Source: Methanomethylovorans hollandica DSM 15978
GTDB lineage: Archaea > Halobacteriota > Methanosarcinia > Methanosarcinales > Methanosarcinaceae
NCBI RefSeq assembly: GCF_000328665.1
Contig: NC_019977.1
Coordinates: 310,001-374,000, forward strand
DNA length: 64,000 bases
Reading direction: 5' to 3'
Position 1 is the first letter of the stretch; each line of letters begins with the position of its first letter. The notes under the pieces were generated by a model. The model worked only from the letters and a program-made list of their open reading frames with translations, did not search any database and had not been told where the DNA came from. Positions 37,895-46,475 of the stretch are shown here, one piece after another. A program made the position numbers and the translations under genes.

Positions 37895-38666
37895 AATATC
37901 TCCTCCATGAAATATTTAATGATGTCCAGGTGCTCGATCAATCGGTCCCACGATGTAATGTTGCATACTAAGTCTCTGCAGTTCCACGTATAAATAACGA
38001 TTTCAGAAAAAAAAACGAAATCGATGCCAGTATCAATCATGACTGGAAAAACATCAGTAATATTATTATCAATGGTGTTATCAAAATAGGCAATATCGTC
38101 AAAATCAACACAATTGTTCATTGTTATTAATGCAAAAACCATAACCAACTTTACTAATTAGTAAGATCAATATCAAAAAATGTACAAGAGCATATGTGCA
38201 ATATATATAAATGCATATATACACATATTCGAAAATCCTGTAATTAAAGCAAATTGTAAAGTTCTTAAGGGACCTGGTAACATGAATTGGAGAAAGCGGT
38301 CCCTTAAGAAGGAGTAGGTAATCACGTATTCATATCACGTGATCATGCAGGCGATATTTGGGAAGTGTGGTTTTACCCTTTATTATGGAGGTAAGCTGGA
38401 TTGACCCATTTATGGTATAACCATAAGCTGCACTACTCCGCTTTTTACCCTTTGTGGGGTTTGAGCAATAAAATGTATCAGTACAATGGCATATATAACG
38501 ACTTGTAGCTAATAATCAAACACATTTCGATTATTTATTATATTGATGTTGTTCAAATTGCTTGTAATGTATGATCCATGATCTTTATTCACTTTGGCTG
38601 AGAATATTTAACCATTGAAAAAAGTAAAGTCTTTGATAAAAACAAAGTGACTTACTTAATATTAAA
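37895..38666. other. Long structured intergenic region upstream of ramA
   Basis: This 772-base gap has no convincing protein gene. It contains a near-palindromic TATA region (38198-38222), a 13-bp perfect stem (38262-38310), an ATCACGTGAT palindrome near 38333, a TTATGGT/ACCATAA hairpin (38409-38425), and two TTTACCCTTT copies about 70 bases apart. Either a long ramA leader on the minus strand or a small RNA on the plus strand would fit. Confidence 0.6.
38262..38310. repeat. 13-bp perfect inverted repeat (stem-loop)
   Basis: TTCTTAAGGGACC (38262-38274) and GGTCCCTTAAGAA (38298-38310) flank a 23-base loop. A stem this long and perfect in a gap between genes suggests a structured RNA or a dimer-binding operator. 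Confidence 0.9.
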
Positions 38667-39470
38667 TTATTGTATTGGGTTTGGGTATTTCTCTACTTTA
38701 TATAACATTTCTTTAAAGTACAAAAAGAGATCCATGCCCCATATACGTGCACTTTCATTAAAAGAGATCACCTTTTTGTGATCAAACATCCCCTGTTTAT
38801 TGAAAAAAGCTATATTCACAAGGTCATCAGTAATTGAAAGAGCACCTAATTTTATTATATCATCATCGCATATGAACAGATTTGAATTCTTAGATGTCAT
38901 CATTGCATTATATTGTTCAGTATATTCTTCTTTCAATCTGTCATAAACAGACTTGGTCAGAATCATCTCAAAATTTACTTCTTTTTTAGCTAGCTTCGAG
39001 TAATTATTTGGGCATGAAGGACAAAAATATGAATATAATGTAGATACATTTTTTGTTTTTTCAAGGCTCAATAACAATTCCTTGGGTGGCTCAAAGAGAT
39101 GGCTAAGATCCGGGTCATGTATAATTACCTTACCTACTTCTCCAATTCTGTCCAGCAATGAATCTGGCACTGAGCTTAAATCTCTGTTCACCCAATAATT
39201 CTTATTCTCTTCCAGTACATCCAGTGTACTGATCAATGGATGTATTTTTTTCATCAGGATCTGGCCAACATAAGTTAATTTGTATTTACCATCATTCTGT
39301 TCAATGAGGCCATGTTCAAAAAGTATTTTTATCTGGGCCATTATTGCACTGGTCGTACCTGTCAGAGATTCTTTTATTTCTTCGATAGTAGCTGGCCCAT
39401 TAATTAATATCAGAAGAGTGTTTTTCCTCTTTTCAGATAGAAATACAGTGCTTACCAATTCGTCTTTCAT
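38667..39470 (-). CDS. Msr-type methyltransferase-specific transcription regulator (HTH + DUF1724)
   Basis: This 267-residue protein has an N-terminal winged helix (residues about 8-70; GPATIEEIKESLTGTTSAIMAQIKILFEHGLIE) and a C-terminal DUF1724-type domain (about 135-260) with SYFCPSCPNNYSK and DDIIKLGALSITDDLVNIAFFNK. Proteins of this kind (MsrA to MsrG in Methanosarcina) control substrate-specific methyltransferase operons. It is paralogous to the gene at 55.2 kb over its full length. The next gene on this strand is ramA, 770 bases downstream. It is likely to act on nearby one-carbon genes. Confidence 0.87.
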   Translation of the reverse strand: MKDELVSTVFLSEKRKNTLLILINGPATIEEIKESLTGTTSAIMAQIKILFEHGLIEQNDGKYKLTYVGQILMKKIHPLISTLDVLEENKNYWVNRDLSSVPDSLLDRIGEVGKVIIHDPDLSHLFEPPKELLLSLEKTKNVSTLYSYFCPSCPNNYSKLAKKEVNFEMILTKSVYDRLKEEYTEQYNAMMTSKNSNLFICDDDIIKLGALSITDDLVNIAFFNKQGMFDHKKVISFNESARIWGMDLFLYFKEMLYKVEKYPNPIQ

Positions 39471-39720
39471 TTTATTGCCCCACCACTTTCTTTTGTTTCA
39501 AAGGATCGTGCACACAGTTATCGCACAATTCTATGTCTCATGTTTTTTGAATTCAATATCTTGCGACTTGTTTTATCTGGAATATAGTCTCATAAAGGCA
39601 ATTCACAAAAAAATAATTTCAAGACAGTCTAAACACAGTTTTGTACCTACAATATACACATTCTACCAGGAATGTATATATGAAAGCTAATTTACATACT
39701 TATATCTTGGATTTTTGCTT

Positions 39721-40107
39721 CTACCTGCCAGGTCCCTCTCCAAATGTGTTATTATACCTCTTTACTACTGATCCTATATAGCTGGACACATTTCGTGAAG
39801 ATGTTTTAGACATATAATTCTTAAGAGGGAATTCGGTGTGGCAGTATGTACATCTGGCAAGTTCACAGCCCCGTGCAAGACTTGGGCAGTCTGTGCAATA
39901 TTTTGCTCTTGAATAAAAAAGATTGAAGGAATTCCCACACTCTGGACAAAGAAGCATTCTGTTAGAGTCATAGAACTGCTTGCTAACACCTCTTCTTTGT
40001 AGTTCATCAGAATACCTGTTATCGCGGGATAAATCATCAACATATCTATTTTCTTTTTGGCGCACTTTTCTACACCTCATTACAACTACATTTTTACTAT
40101 CATTCAA
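39721..40107 (-). CDS. Zinc-ribbon hypothetical protein
   Basis: This 128-residue basic protein has Cys pairs LLCPECGNSF, YCTDCPSL and a CELARCTYCHTEF motif (residues about 54-95), which suggests two small zinc ribbons. Both ends are basic and low in hydrophobics, so nucleic-acid binding is plausible but not shown. The start could be one of several codons near 40107. It is divergent from msrA. Confidence 0.6.
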   Translation of the reverse strand: MNDSKNVVVMRCRKVRQKENRYVDDLSRDNRYSDELQRRGVSKQFYDSNRMLLCPECGNSFNLFYSRAKYCTDCPSLARGCELARCTYCHTEFPLKNYMSKTSSRNVSSYIGSVVKRYNNTFGEGPGR

Positions 40108-40198
40108 ACAGTATATATAACAAAGTATTCGTAATAATCAATGACAGCTAAAATATCAATAATATGCACGATGTTAAAGCTGTGGATTTTACCTGTCA

Positions 40199-40213
40199 GA
40201 AGTATATATATTT
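40199..40213 (+). promoter_or_regulatory. TATA box for msrA
   Basis: AAGTATATATATTTG lies about 25-35 bases before ATG 40238 and 37-50 before ATG 40250. The predicted transcript has almost no leader if the first ATG is used. Confidence 0.5.
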
Positions 40214-40249
40214 GATTTGGTTCAAAATAAACATAAAATGGAAATTGCA

Positions 40250-40798
40250 ATGCAAAAAGCTACATTTGCTGCGGGCTGTTTTTGGGGAGTAGAAGACGCT
40301 TTCAGGAAGATTGGCGGTGTACTCAGCACTCGTGTTGGGTACATAGGGGGCTTACTGGAAAATCCCGGCTATATTAAAGTATTAAGCGGGAAGACAGGTC
40401 ATGCCGAGGCAGTAGAGGTTACCTTTGATCCTTCTATAGTAACCTTTGATGAGTTACTTGCAACTTTCTGGAGCATTCATGACCCCACCCTTACACACAG
40501 AGAATTGGTCATGAGTCTATGGAACATCCATGATCCTTCTACATTGGACAACTTGCCGAATGCTGTTAGTCATTACAGGTCATCTATATTTTACCATAAC
40601 GATGATCAAAAATCAAAATCAATAAAGTCCATGGAAAAGATGGAAAGAAGCCTGGGACGGGGGAAAAGGATACTTACGGAAATTGTCCCTGTGACCACGT
40701 TCTATCAGGCGGAAGAGGAACACCAGCAATACGCTGAGAAAAACACAGCAAAAGATAAAGTTAATATGTGCAGCTTAAAGAACTGTCCGATAAAGTGA
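40250..40798 (+). CDS. msrA: Peptide methionine sulfoxide reductase MsrA, aberrant
   Basis: MsrA reduces methionine-S-sulfoxide in proteins. This 182-residue protein has the active site TFAAGCFWGVE, GYIGG, and SGKTGHAEAVEV. It has an unusual stretch where the text WSIHDPT recurs 17 residues later as WNIHDPS, giving an insertion, and the family's GNDxGTQYRS becomes LPNAVSHYRSS, losing a conserved Asp. The C-terminus has two Cys (MCSLKNCPIK) that could resolve the disulfide. ATG 40238 is an alternative start. It lies just before the flavin oxidoreductase gene on the same strand. Confidence 0.85.
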   Translation: MQKATFAAGCFWGVEDAFRKIGGVLSTRVGYIGGLLENPGYIKVLSGKTGHAEAVEVTFDPSIVTFDELLATFWSIHDPTLTHRELVMSLWNIHDPSTLDNLPNAVSHYRSSIFYHNDDQKSKSIKSMEKMERSLGRGKRILTEIVPVTTFYQAEEEHQQYAEKNTAKDKVNMCSLKNCPIK

Positions 40799-40858
40799 TT
40801 AATCTTTTACCAATGGGAACATTGAATATCAAATGATTACAGGGGGTTAGTGGTAAAT

Positions 40859-43027
40859 ATGCCCTTTGAAAAACTATTCGAACCTGACAATATAGGGAAA
40901 TGCAAGTTGATGAACAGGATTGTCATGGCTCCTATAGGTAATATCAATATGGCCGATCCCATAGGCCGTCCTCTGGATAAAATGATAGAATATTTTATCG
41001 AGCGGGCAAAAGGCGGAGCAGGCCTTTTAATAACGGGTCTTGTGCCCGTTTCTTTTGGGATTGATCCCACAGTATCTGAAGATAATCATACTACTTATTT
41101 ACCACGCATCGATGGTACTTCACGTACCCGTCTTTCAGGTTGGAGGGATCTTACCGCCGGAGTACATCCTTACGGGTCAAAGATCTTCATCCAGCTTAGT
41201 GCAGGCCTTGGGAGGGTCGGTTCTCCTGAGCCGGCGCTAAAGGGAAAGATTCTCAGATCATCTTCATGGAACCGGAACTTCTATGTACCTCAGATCCCTC
41301 ATGCTCCATTTTCTGACAGAAGCATCAAAAAGATTGTAAGAAGCTTTGGTCAATGTGCAGCTAACGCAAAATCTGCAGGCTTTGATGGCGTGCAGATACA
41401 CGGCCACGAAGGGTACCTAATGGATCAGCTGACCTCTTACCCATGGAACCGGAGAATATTTGGTCGGTATAAAGATAAGAATCAGTTTGGGATAGATGTT
41501 GTAAAGGAGATCAAAAAGCGCTGTGGAGATGATTTTCCAGTCCTTTATAGGATAGATCTGACCCAGGCTTTGCAGGAAACATATGGGGATGCGATATTCA
41601 GGAAACTTTTCCATGGTAAGGAAAGGACAATTGAGCAGGGTCTTGAATTTTGCAGGGTTCTTTATGAAGCCGGAGTTGACGCATTCGATGTGGATAAGGG
41701 CTGTTATGATAACTGGTTCTGGCCACATCCTCCTGCTTACTTTGATGATGCGATCTATGTTAAAGAGATGGCAGGCTTCTTAAAGGATTTCTTCCGCAGG
41801 GAAGACATTAATGCAAAAGTGATAGCTGTCGGAAAGATGGGTAAACCGGAGTGTGCCGAAGAAGTATTGGAAAAAGGCTGGGCAGATTTTGTAATGCTGG
41901 GCAGGCCACTACTGGCTGACCCCCACTGGCCTGCAAAGGTCAGGCAGGGCAGAACAAAGGAGATCATTCATTGTATTGGTGATCAGGAAGGATGCCTCGA
42001 ATCAATTAAAAAAGGAGGGCATCCCTGCTGTGCAGTGAATCCTTACACAGGCTTCGAGGAAAAGAAAAAACTGGTGAGAGCGGAAAAGATCAAGAAAGTC
42101 GCTGTCATAGGTGCCGGACCCGCAGGCTGTGAAGCTGCAATGACAGCTTTCAAAAGAGGACATGAAGTGACGCTTTTTGAAAAGAGTGGCAAAATAGGCG
42201 GACAGTTATACACAGCCAGCCAGCTTGCAATTAAGCACGATATTAAAAGGTATCTTGAAAACCTTGAATATCAAATGAGCTTATTGCAAAAAGAGGGTCT
42301 GAAAGTTGTGTTTAACACATATGTCAGGCCTGAAAACATAGGAAGCATGTTCGATGTGATAATATGCTGCACTGGACTCAGAAAAGTTATCCCTTCCATC
42401 GAAGGGCTGGATATGATCAGGAATCTGGAAGCCAGGGAGTTTCTTGATAAGGGCATGGAATTGCCTTCTGATGTGCATAACGTCCTTATTATCGGAGGGG
42501 GGATAATCGGCTGTGAGGTGGCCTATTCCCTTGCCTATGAAAAAGGTGTCAATGTCACTATAGTGGGAAAAAATGATGCATTGATGCCTGATACCGTAAT
42601 GGCTAACAGAGGTCAGATGTTGTGGATGATGTTTGGAGGAGGTTCTCCTTCAGGAAAGAAGGAAGACGCTCTTAAAGAGCCGATTACAGTATATAACGCT
42701 TCAAATGTCATCAGGTTCACAGAAAGCAAGGTTCATATTCTGGCAAATAGGGGCAGAGGCGATCCTTACACACCATGGAAGGCACTGATTCCTTCAAATG
42801 TTAAAAATCCATTCAACAGAAAACTTGATCCAGATAATGTAGAGGAATTAACTCTGGATACAGACATGGTAATAATAGCAACCGGAGCACAAGCCGATGA
42901 TTCGCTTTACTATAGGCTTCTACAAGAGAAGGCAGCAGATGAAATATACTCCGCAGGAGATGCAAAAGAGCCTGGCAGGGTATGGGAGGCCATCACGGGA
43001 GCTAACGAGATTGCAAGGAATATATGA
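40859..43027 (+). CDS. Old-yellow-enzyme/iron-sulfur flavoprotein oxidoreductase with altered cluster motif
   Basis: This 722-residue protein has the layout of 2,4-dienoyl-CoA reductase and trimethylamine dehydrogenase: an FMN TIM barrel (1-360; IHGHEGYLMDQL, FVMLGRPLLADP), a [4Fe-4S] motif, and a FAD/NAD fold (VAVIGAGPAGCEAA and VLIIGGGIIGCEVA). The cluster motif should read C-x2-C-x3-C-x11-C; here it is Cys372, Asp375, Cys379, Cys391, so one Cys ligand is Asp. An extra Cys390 adjoins. Substrate is unknown, but its place beside methylamine-type genes suggests oxidation or reduction of a methylated or unsaturated compound. ATG 40859 is chosen; GTG 40850 is very close to the GGGGG box. Confidence 0.9.
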   Translation: MPFEKLFEPDNIGKCKLMNRIVMAPIGNINMADPIGRPLDKMIEYFIERAKGGAGLLITGLVPVSFGIDPTVSEDNHTTYLPRIDGTSRTRLSGWRDLTAGVHPYGSKIFIQLSAGLGRVGSPEPALKGKILRSSSWNRNFYVPQIPHAPFSDRSIKKIVRSFGQCAANAKSAGFDGVQIHGHEGYLMDQLTSYPWNRRIFGRYKDKNQFGIDVVKEIKKRCGDDFPVLYRIDLTQALQETYGDAIFRKLFHGKERTIEQGLEFCRVLYEAGVDAFDVDKGCYDNWFWPHPPAYFDDAIYVKEMAGFLKDFFRREDINAKVIAVGKMGKPECAEEVLEKGWADFVMLGRPLLADPHWPAKVRQGRTKEIIHCIGDQEGCLESIKKGGHPCCAVNPYTGFEEKKKLVRAEKIKKVAVIGAGPAGCEAAMTAFKRGHEVTLFEKSGKIGGQLYTASQLAIKHDIKRYLENLEYQMSLLQKEGLKVVFNTYVRPENIGSMFDVIICCTGLRKVIPSIEGLDMIRNLEAREFLDKGMELPSDVHNVLIIGGGIIGCEVAYSLAYEKGVNVTIVGKNDALMPDTVMANRGQMLWMMFGGGSPSGKKEDALKEPITVYNASNVIRFTESKVHILANRGRGDPYTPWKALIPSNVKNPFNRKLDPDNVEELTLDTDMVIIATGAQADDSLYYRLLQEKAADEIYSAGDAKEPGRVWEAITGANEIARNI

Positions 43028-43444
43028 AATAGCTATCAGAAAGCGTGAGATACTTTATTTGGACCCCAATTTTCTCCTTTTTATTGCTTTTGCCCAAAAT
43101 ACCATCTGTTTTTTGTGCCCGTTATATTCATGTTTTTGATTTTATCAACTGCATTGTTTTGCATTCAGCCTAGATTTTTTGACGCCCAATGGTTTCAGAA
43201 TATACACCCATAAAAATTCACAATTTCAATGAGGAATTCAGTATTGATAATAATGATATCATTGGCTGATAACCATGAGTTATTATATATACGTATACCA
43301 GAATATGTGTTTTGTTGATAAGTGGCTTGCCATTTTATTGACCTGAAATATGCTTGTCAGATATATGGCCAAAAGCGGAGAAAGTGAAGAAGCCAACATG
43401 CTTCGCATTAATGGCCATTATTAAATGGAATATGGAGGCATTCT
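43028..43444. other. Long leader region of the corrinoid protein gene
   Basis: A TATA-like TTATTATATATACG at 43280-43293 would start transcription near 43312 and give a leader of about 130 bases. No other gene is visible. The final bases contain GGAGG, 6 bases before ATG 43445. Confidence 0.55.
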
Positions 43445-44110
43445 ATGGAAGAAAGTGAAATACTCAACGGATTAACGGATGCGGTAGTCAATGGGAAGAA
43501 GGATCTGGCTGTCGAGCTGGCAAACCAGGCACTTGCAGCAGGCATTCCTCCTTACAAGGCAATCATCGAAGGCCTTGCAGCAGGCATGGAGATCATGGGA
43601 AAGAAGTACGACTGTAAACAGGCATTTATACCACACCTCCTGATGGCATCCAATGCAATGTATGGTGGAATGGATGTACTTACTCCTCATATGAAAGCTG
43701 AAGATGACTCAAAGAGAGCAGTCCTTGTAATCGGTTCTGCAGAAGGGGATGTACATGACATCGGCAAGAACCTTGTTAAGACCATGATGAGTGCAATGGG
43801 CTTTGAAGCGATCGACCTGGGCAAGGATGTTCCAATTGGTAAATTTGCTGAAGCTGCAATCGAGCACAAGGCAGATGTCGTATCTATAAGCACACTAATG
43901 ACCTCCACAATGGATAATATGGAGAAAACAGTAAAGAGCTTCTCAGAGAAGGGCATCAGGGACAAGGTCAAGATCATTGTTGGCGGAGCACCTATAACAG
44001 CTGACTATGCAGCAGAGATTGGAGCAGATGCATCCAAGAAGGATGCAATGGAAGCTGCAAAGTGGGCCAAGGAAGCCTTACAAGGCCTTCCTGACAACAG
44101 GTGGAACTAA
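43445..44110 (+). CDS. Methylamine-type corrinoid protein
   Basis: This 221-residue protein carries the methyl group on cobalt between a substrate methyltransferase and MtbA. It has the N-terminal helical cap (residues 1-90) and the B12-binding Rossmann domain with GDVHDIGKNLV, where His104 is the lower cobalt ligand, then TLMTSTMDNM and IVGGAPIT. It fits the MtmC/MtbC/MttC group. The substrate-specific partner gene is not adjacent, so the substrate is unknown. The next gene is MtbA, after a hairpin terminator. Confidence 0.9.
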   Translation: MEESEILNGLTDAVVNGKKDLAVELANQALAAGIPPYKAIIEGLAAGMEIMGKKYDCKQAFIPHLLMASNAMYGGMDVLTPHMKAEDDSKRAVLVIGSAEGDVHDIGKNLVKTMMSAMGFEAIDLGKDVPIGKFAEAAIEHKADVVSISTLMTSTMDNMEKTVKSFSEKGIRDKVKIIVGGAPITADYAAEIGADASKKDAMEAAKWAKEALQGLPDNRWN

Positions 44111-44120
44111 AGCAGATCAA

Positions 44121-44168
44121 AGGAATTTGCGGATCAATTGAAATCATCCGCATATTCCTGATTTTTTT
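44121..44168 (+). terminator. Hairpin and T-run after the corrinoid gene
   Basis: AGGAATTTGCGGAT (44121-44134) and ATCCGCATATTCCT (44146-44159) pair almost fully, followed by a T run (44162-44168). It would separate the corrinoid transcript from MtbA or allow partial read-through. Confidence 0.7.
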
Positions 44169-44332
44169 ATATCATCAAAACAAAAAGATATTCCTCAGGA
44201 ACCGAGGCACGTTTCAGGAATGAACGCTACCTTCCTGTGGAATACTTACCTAAAAAGCCTGTAATTAGTAACCCTACGTAAGGCCAGGCTTCACTACCCC
44301 ATCAATATAAATTATTACAGGAGTTTGCTTAA

Positions 44333-45349
44333 ATGGTAACATACACGCCAAAAGAGAGATTGGCACGCGCACTTACAGGAAAACCTGTTGACAGGATGCC
44401 AGCAATCTCTGTCACACAGACCGGAACTGTAGAACAGATGGAAGCAGTTGGGGCATTCTGGCCAGAAGCCAACGATAATGCAGAAGTCATGGCAAAGTTA
44501 GCAGAAGCAGGTCACACAATAATCGGTTTCGAAGCTGTACGTGTCCCCTTCGACATCAGCGCAGAAGCTGAGTTCTTCGGCTGCGGCATCAAACCAGGTA
44601 CAAAAGAACAACAGCCATCCGTGACTAGCCATTGCGTAAAGGACATGTCAGATATCGAGAGGCTTAAGGACTTCGACATCAATCGGGGCAGAGTAGCTAC
44701 TATCTGTAAAGCGATCAAGATCCTCGCAGATAAATATGGCACAAAAATACCTGTCATGGCAAGTATGCTCGGCCCATTCTCCCTTGCACAGCACATGAAC
44801 GGTGATGACTGGTTCATGGCAATCATGACAGATGAGGATTTTGCAACGGCACTAATGAACCTTGCAACAGAGTTTAACATCACATATGCAAAGAAGATGG
44901 TAGAGAACGGTGCAGACACAATGGTCATCATCGACCCCACAGCAAGTGCAATGCTCATTGGTGATGCATATTATGAAAAATATGTAGTTCCTGCGCACAA
45001 GAGGATAGTCGATGCAATGCACGAATTGAACGTACCGGTAGTACTCCATATATGTGGTGACACTACGATGAGTATCGAGCTCATGGAGTCATCAGGTGTC
45101 GATGGCATCAGTATAGACCAAAGCGTAGATGTTGCGACCGCAAAGAGCAAGGTCAAAAAGGCAGTTATAGTTGGTAACCTGGACCCTGTGAATGTGCTCT
45201 GGAACAAGACACCTGAGTTCATCAAAGAGAAGTCAAAGGAAGTCCTTGATGCAGGAGTCTCATTGCTCGCGCCAGGTTGTGGTATTGTCAGCAAGACGCC
45301 AAATGCCAACCTGCAGACAATGGTGGAGATGGCAAGGAATCATAAATAA
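44333..45349 (+). CDS. mtbA: Methylcobamide:CoM methyltransferase MtbA
   Basis: MtbA moves the methyl group from a methylated corrinoid protein to coenzyme M. The 338-residue UroD-fold protein starts [19 protein letters not shown], has the Zn-site HICGDT (His and Cys near residues 240-242), and a late Cys in [10 protein letters not shown]. Length and motifs match the methylamine-pathway enzyme. GGAG lies 10 bases before ATG 44333. It follows the corrinoid gene by 222 bases. Confidence 0.93.
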   Translation: MVTYTPKERLARALTGKPVDRMPAISVTQTGTVEQMEAVGAFWPEANDNAEVMAKLAEAGHTIIGFEAVRVPFDISAEAEFFGCGIKPGTKEQQPSVTSHCVKDMSDIERLKDFDINRGRVATICKAIKILADKYGTKIPVMASMLGPFSLAQHMNGDDWFMAIMTDEDFATALMNLATEFNITYAKKMVENGADTMVIIDPTASAMLIGDAYYEKYVVPAHKRIVDAMHELNVPVVLHICGDTTMSIELMESSGVDGISIDQSVDVATAKSKVKKAVIVGNLDPVNVLWNKTPEFIKEKSKEVLDAGVSLLAPGCGIVSKTPNANLQTMVEMARNHK

Positions 45350-45358
45350 TTACTAAAG

Positions 45359-45415
45359 CTCCGGGCTGGTTCATTCAGGTTTTTGGCTGCCAACTGCCCC
45401 GGAGTTTGTTTTTGG
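45359..45415 (+). terminator. Terminator-like stem after mtbA
   Basis: CTCCGGG (45359-45365) and CCCGGAG (45398-45404) pair, with AAA and TTT continuing outside, followed by TTTGTTTTTG. It lies just after the mtbA stop. Confidence 0.6.
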
Positions 45416-45582
45416 GATCCGGAGGAGATAAGATTTGATAAGATCTGTTCATTTTTGTTTTTATCAGAATATCTGCCTCTATCCATCCCTGGTCGGCGAA
45501 ACTCATTGACTTTTTATGAACAGCACATCTCAAACATCTGAAAATATCAAAATGCAAATTGCACCCTGAAGTAGTGATTTGA

Positions 45583-46434
45583 ATGTTATCGAAAGTGATA
45601 AGACAAATACCACAAAAAAAAGAAATAATTAATTCAAATATGCCACTTTTTCATTCCTTAAGCATATTTCTAGAAAAGAAAAGCCATTTACTTCTTAACA
45701 ATGTGTGGTACTTTGCTGTATTCATGCTCACAGTTATAGTTGGTATTCTGTTATTCTACAGACACACAGAGAATGAGATCATACCTGCTTTCATACTTGG
45801 GGCCCTATGGTTACTTTTCTGGAACAACAGCATGCTTAAAGGACGTATGCTCCTGGTGATAGCCTCGGTTTTCGGGTACGTTCATGAGCTATTGGGTGTT
45901 CAGCATGGCTATTTTACGTATCTTGGCGGAGCTATAGGTGGTGCTCCTATATGGCTCATCCCGGGTTACGGCGCAATATTCTGGTCATCCTACAATCTTT
46001 GGAAGATATTCCAGGAAAGATACTCTCAAAAGACATGGTTCCACAGGGTCAACTACTTCATATTTGGAACTGTTGCTTTACTGATACTTACAGACTACAT
46101 TATGTTCGATCTGTCTGCACAAACAGTTGGAATATTGCTTAAACTATTCCTTGCACTAATGCTGTTTATTAACCTTGAAGGCATCAGGCTTGCGTATTTC
46201 ACAGGTTTCTTCACTGTTCTTACAGAATTTACAGGGGAGATGCTTGGAACATGGAGTCACCCGGATTTCTCATTGATCTCCCTGATGGCAGGATATGTGT
46301 TCCTTCTATGGATTTGTATTACGCTAAGTGATATTATTAAAAGAAGAAAGGAATGGGGAAAAATTGAAGGCATGTCGGCTTTTGCTCTTACATCCTTCTA
46401 CATATTGTTATTACTTGGAATAGTAGCTGTCTGA
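45583..46434 (+). CDS. Integral membrane protein with seven or eight helices, unknown function
   Basis: This 283-residue protein is nearly all membrane helices from about residue 40, with conserved-looking polar segments HELLGVQHGYFTYLGGAIGGAPIWLIPGYG and FTEFTGEMLGTWSHPDFSL between them. I do not recognise the family; the Glu/His pairs inside helices suggest a membrane enzyme, perhaps acting on lipids. An in-frame Met is at residue 20. It is followed after 41 bases by an aldehyde dehydrogenase and then an SDR, all on the plus strand. Confidence 0.7.
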   Translation: MLSKVIRQIPQKKEIINSNMPLFHSLSIFLEKKSHLLLNNVWYFAVFMLTVIVGILLFYRHTENEIIPAFILGALWLLFWNNSMLKGRMLLVIASVFGYVHELLGVQHGYFTYLGGAIGGAPIWLIPGYGAIFWSSYNLWKIFQERYSQKTWFHRVNYFIFGTVALLILTDYIMFDLSAQTVGILLKLFLALMLFINLEGIRLAYFTGFFTVLTEFTGEMLGTWSHPDFSLISLMAGYVFLLWICITLSDIIKRRKEWGKIEGMSAFALTSFYILLLLGIVAV

Positions 46435-46475
46435 ACAAGAAGTATCTAAATAAGTGTACACAAAGATGAAATGTC

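Noticed and set aside
37876-38148. 90-codon minus-strand frame overlapping the start of ramA
   Set aside because: It would hide the GGAGG and GTG start of ramA and has no known pattern.
38262-38460. tRNA-Pyl or another tRNA in the ramA upstream region
   Set aside because: The stem-loops do not form a cloverleaf, and no TTCGA-like T-loop is seen.
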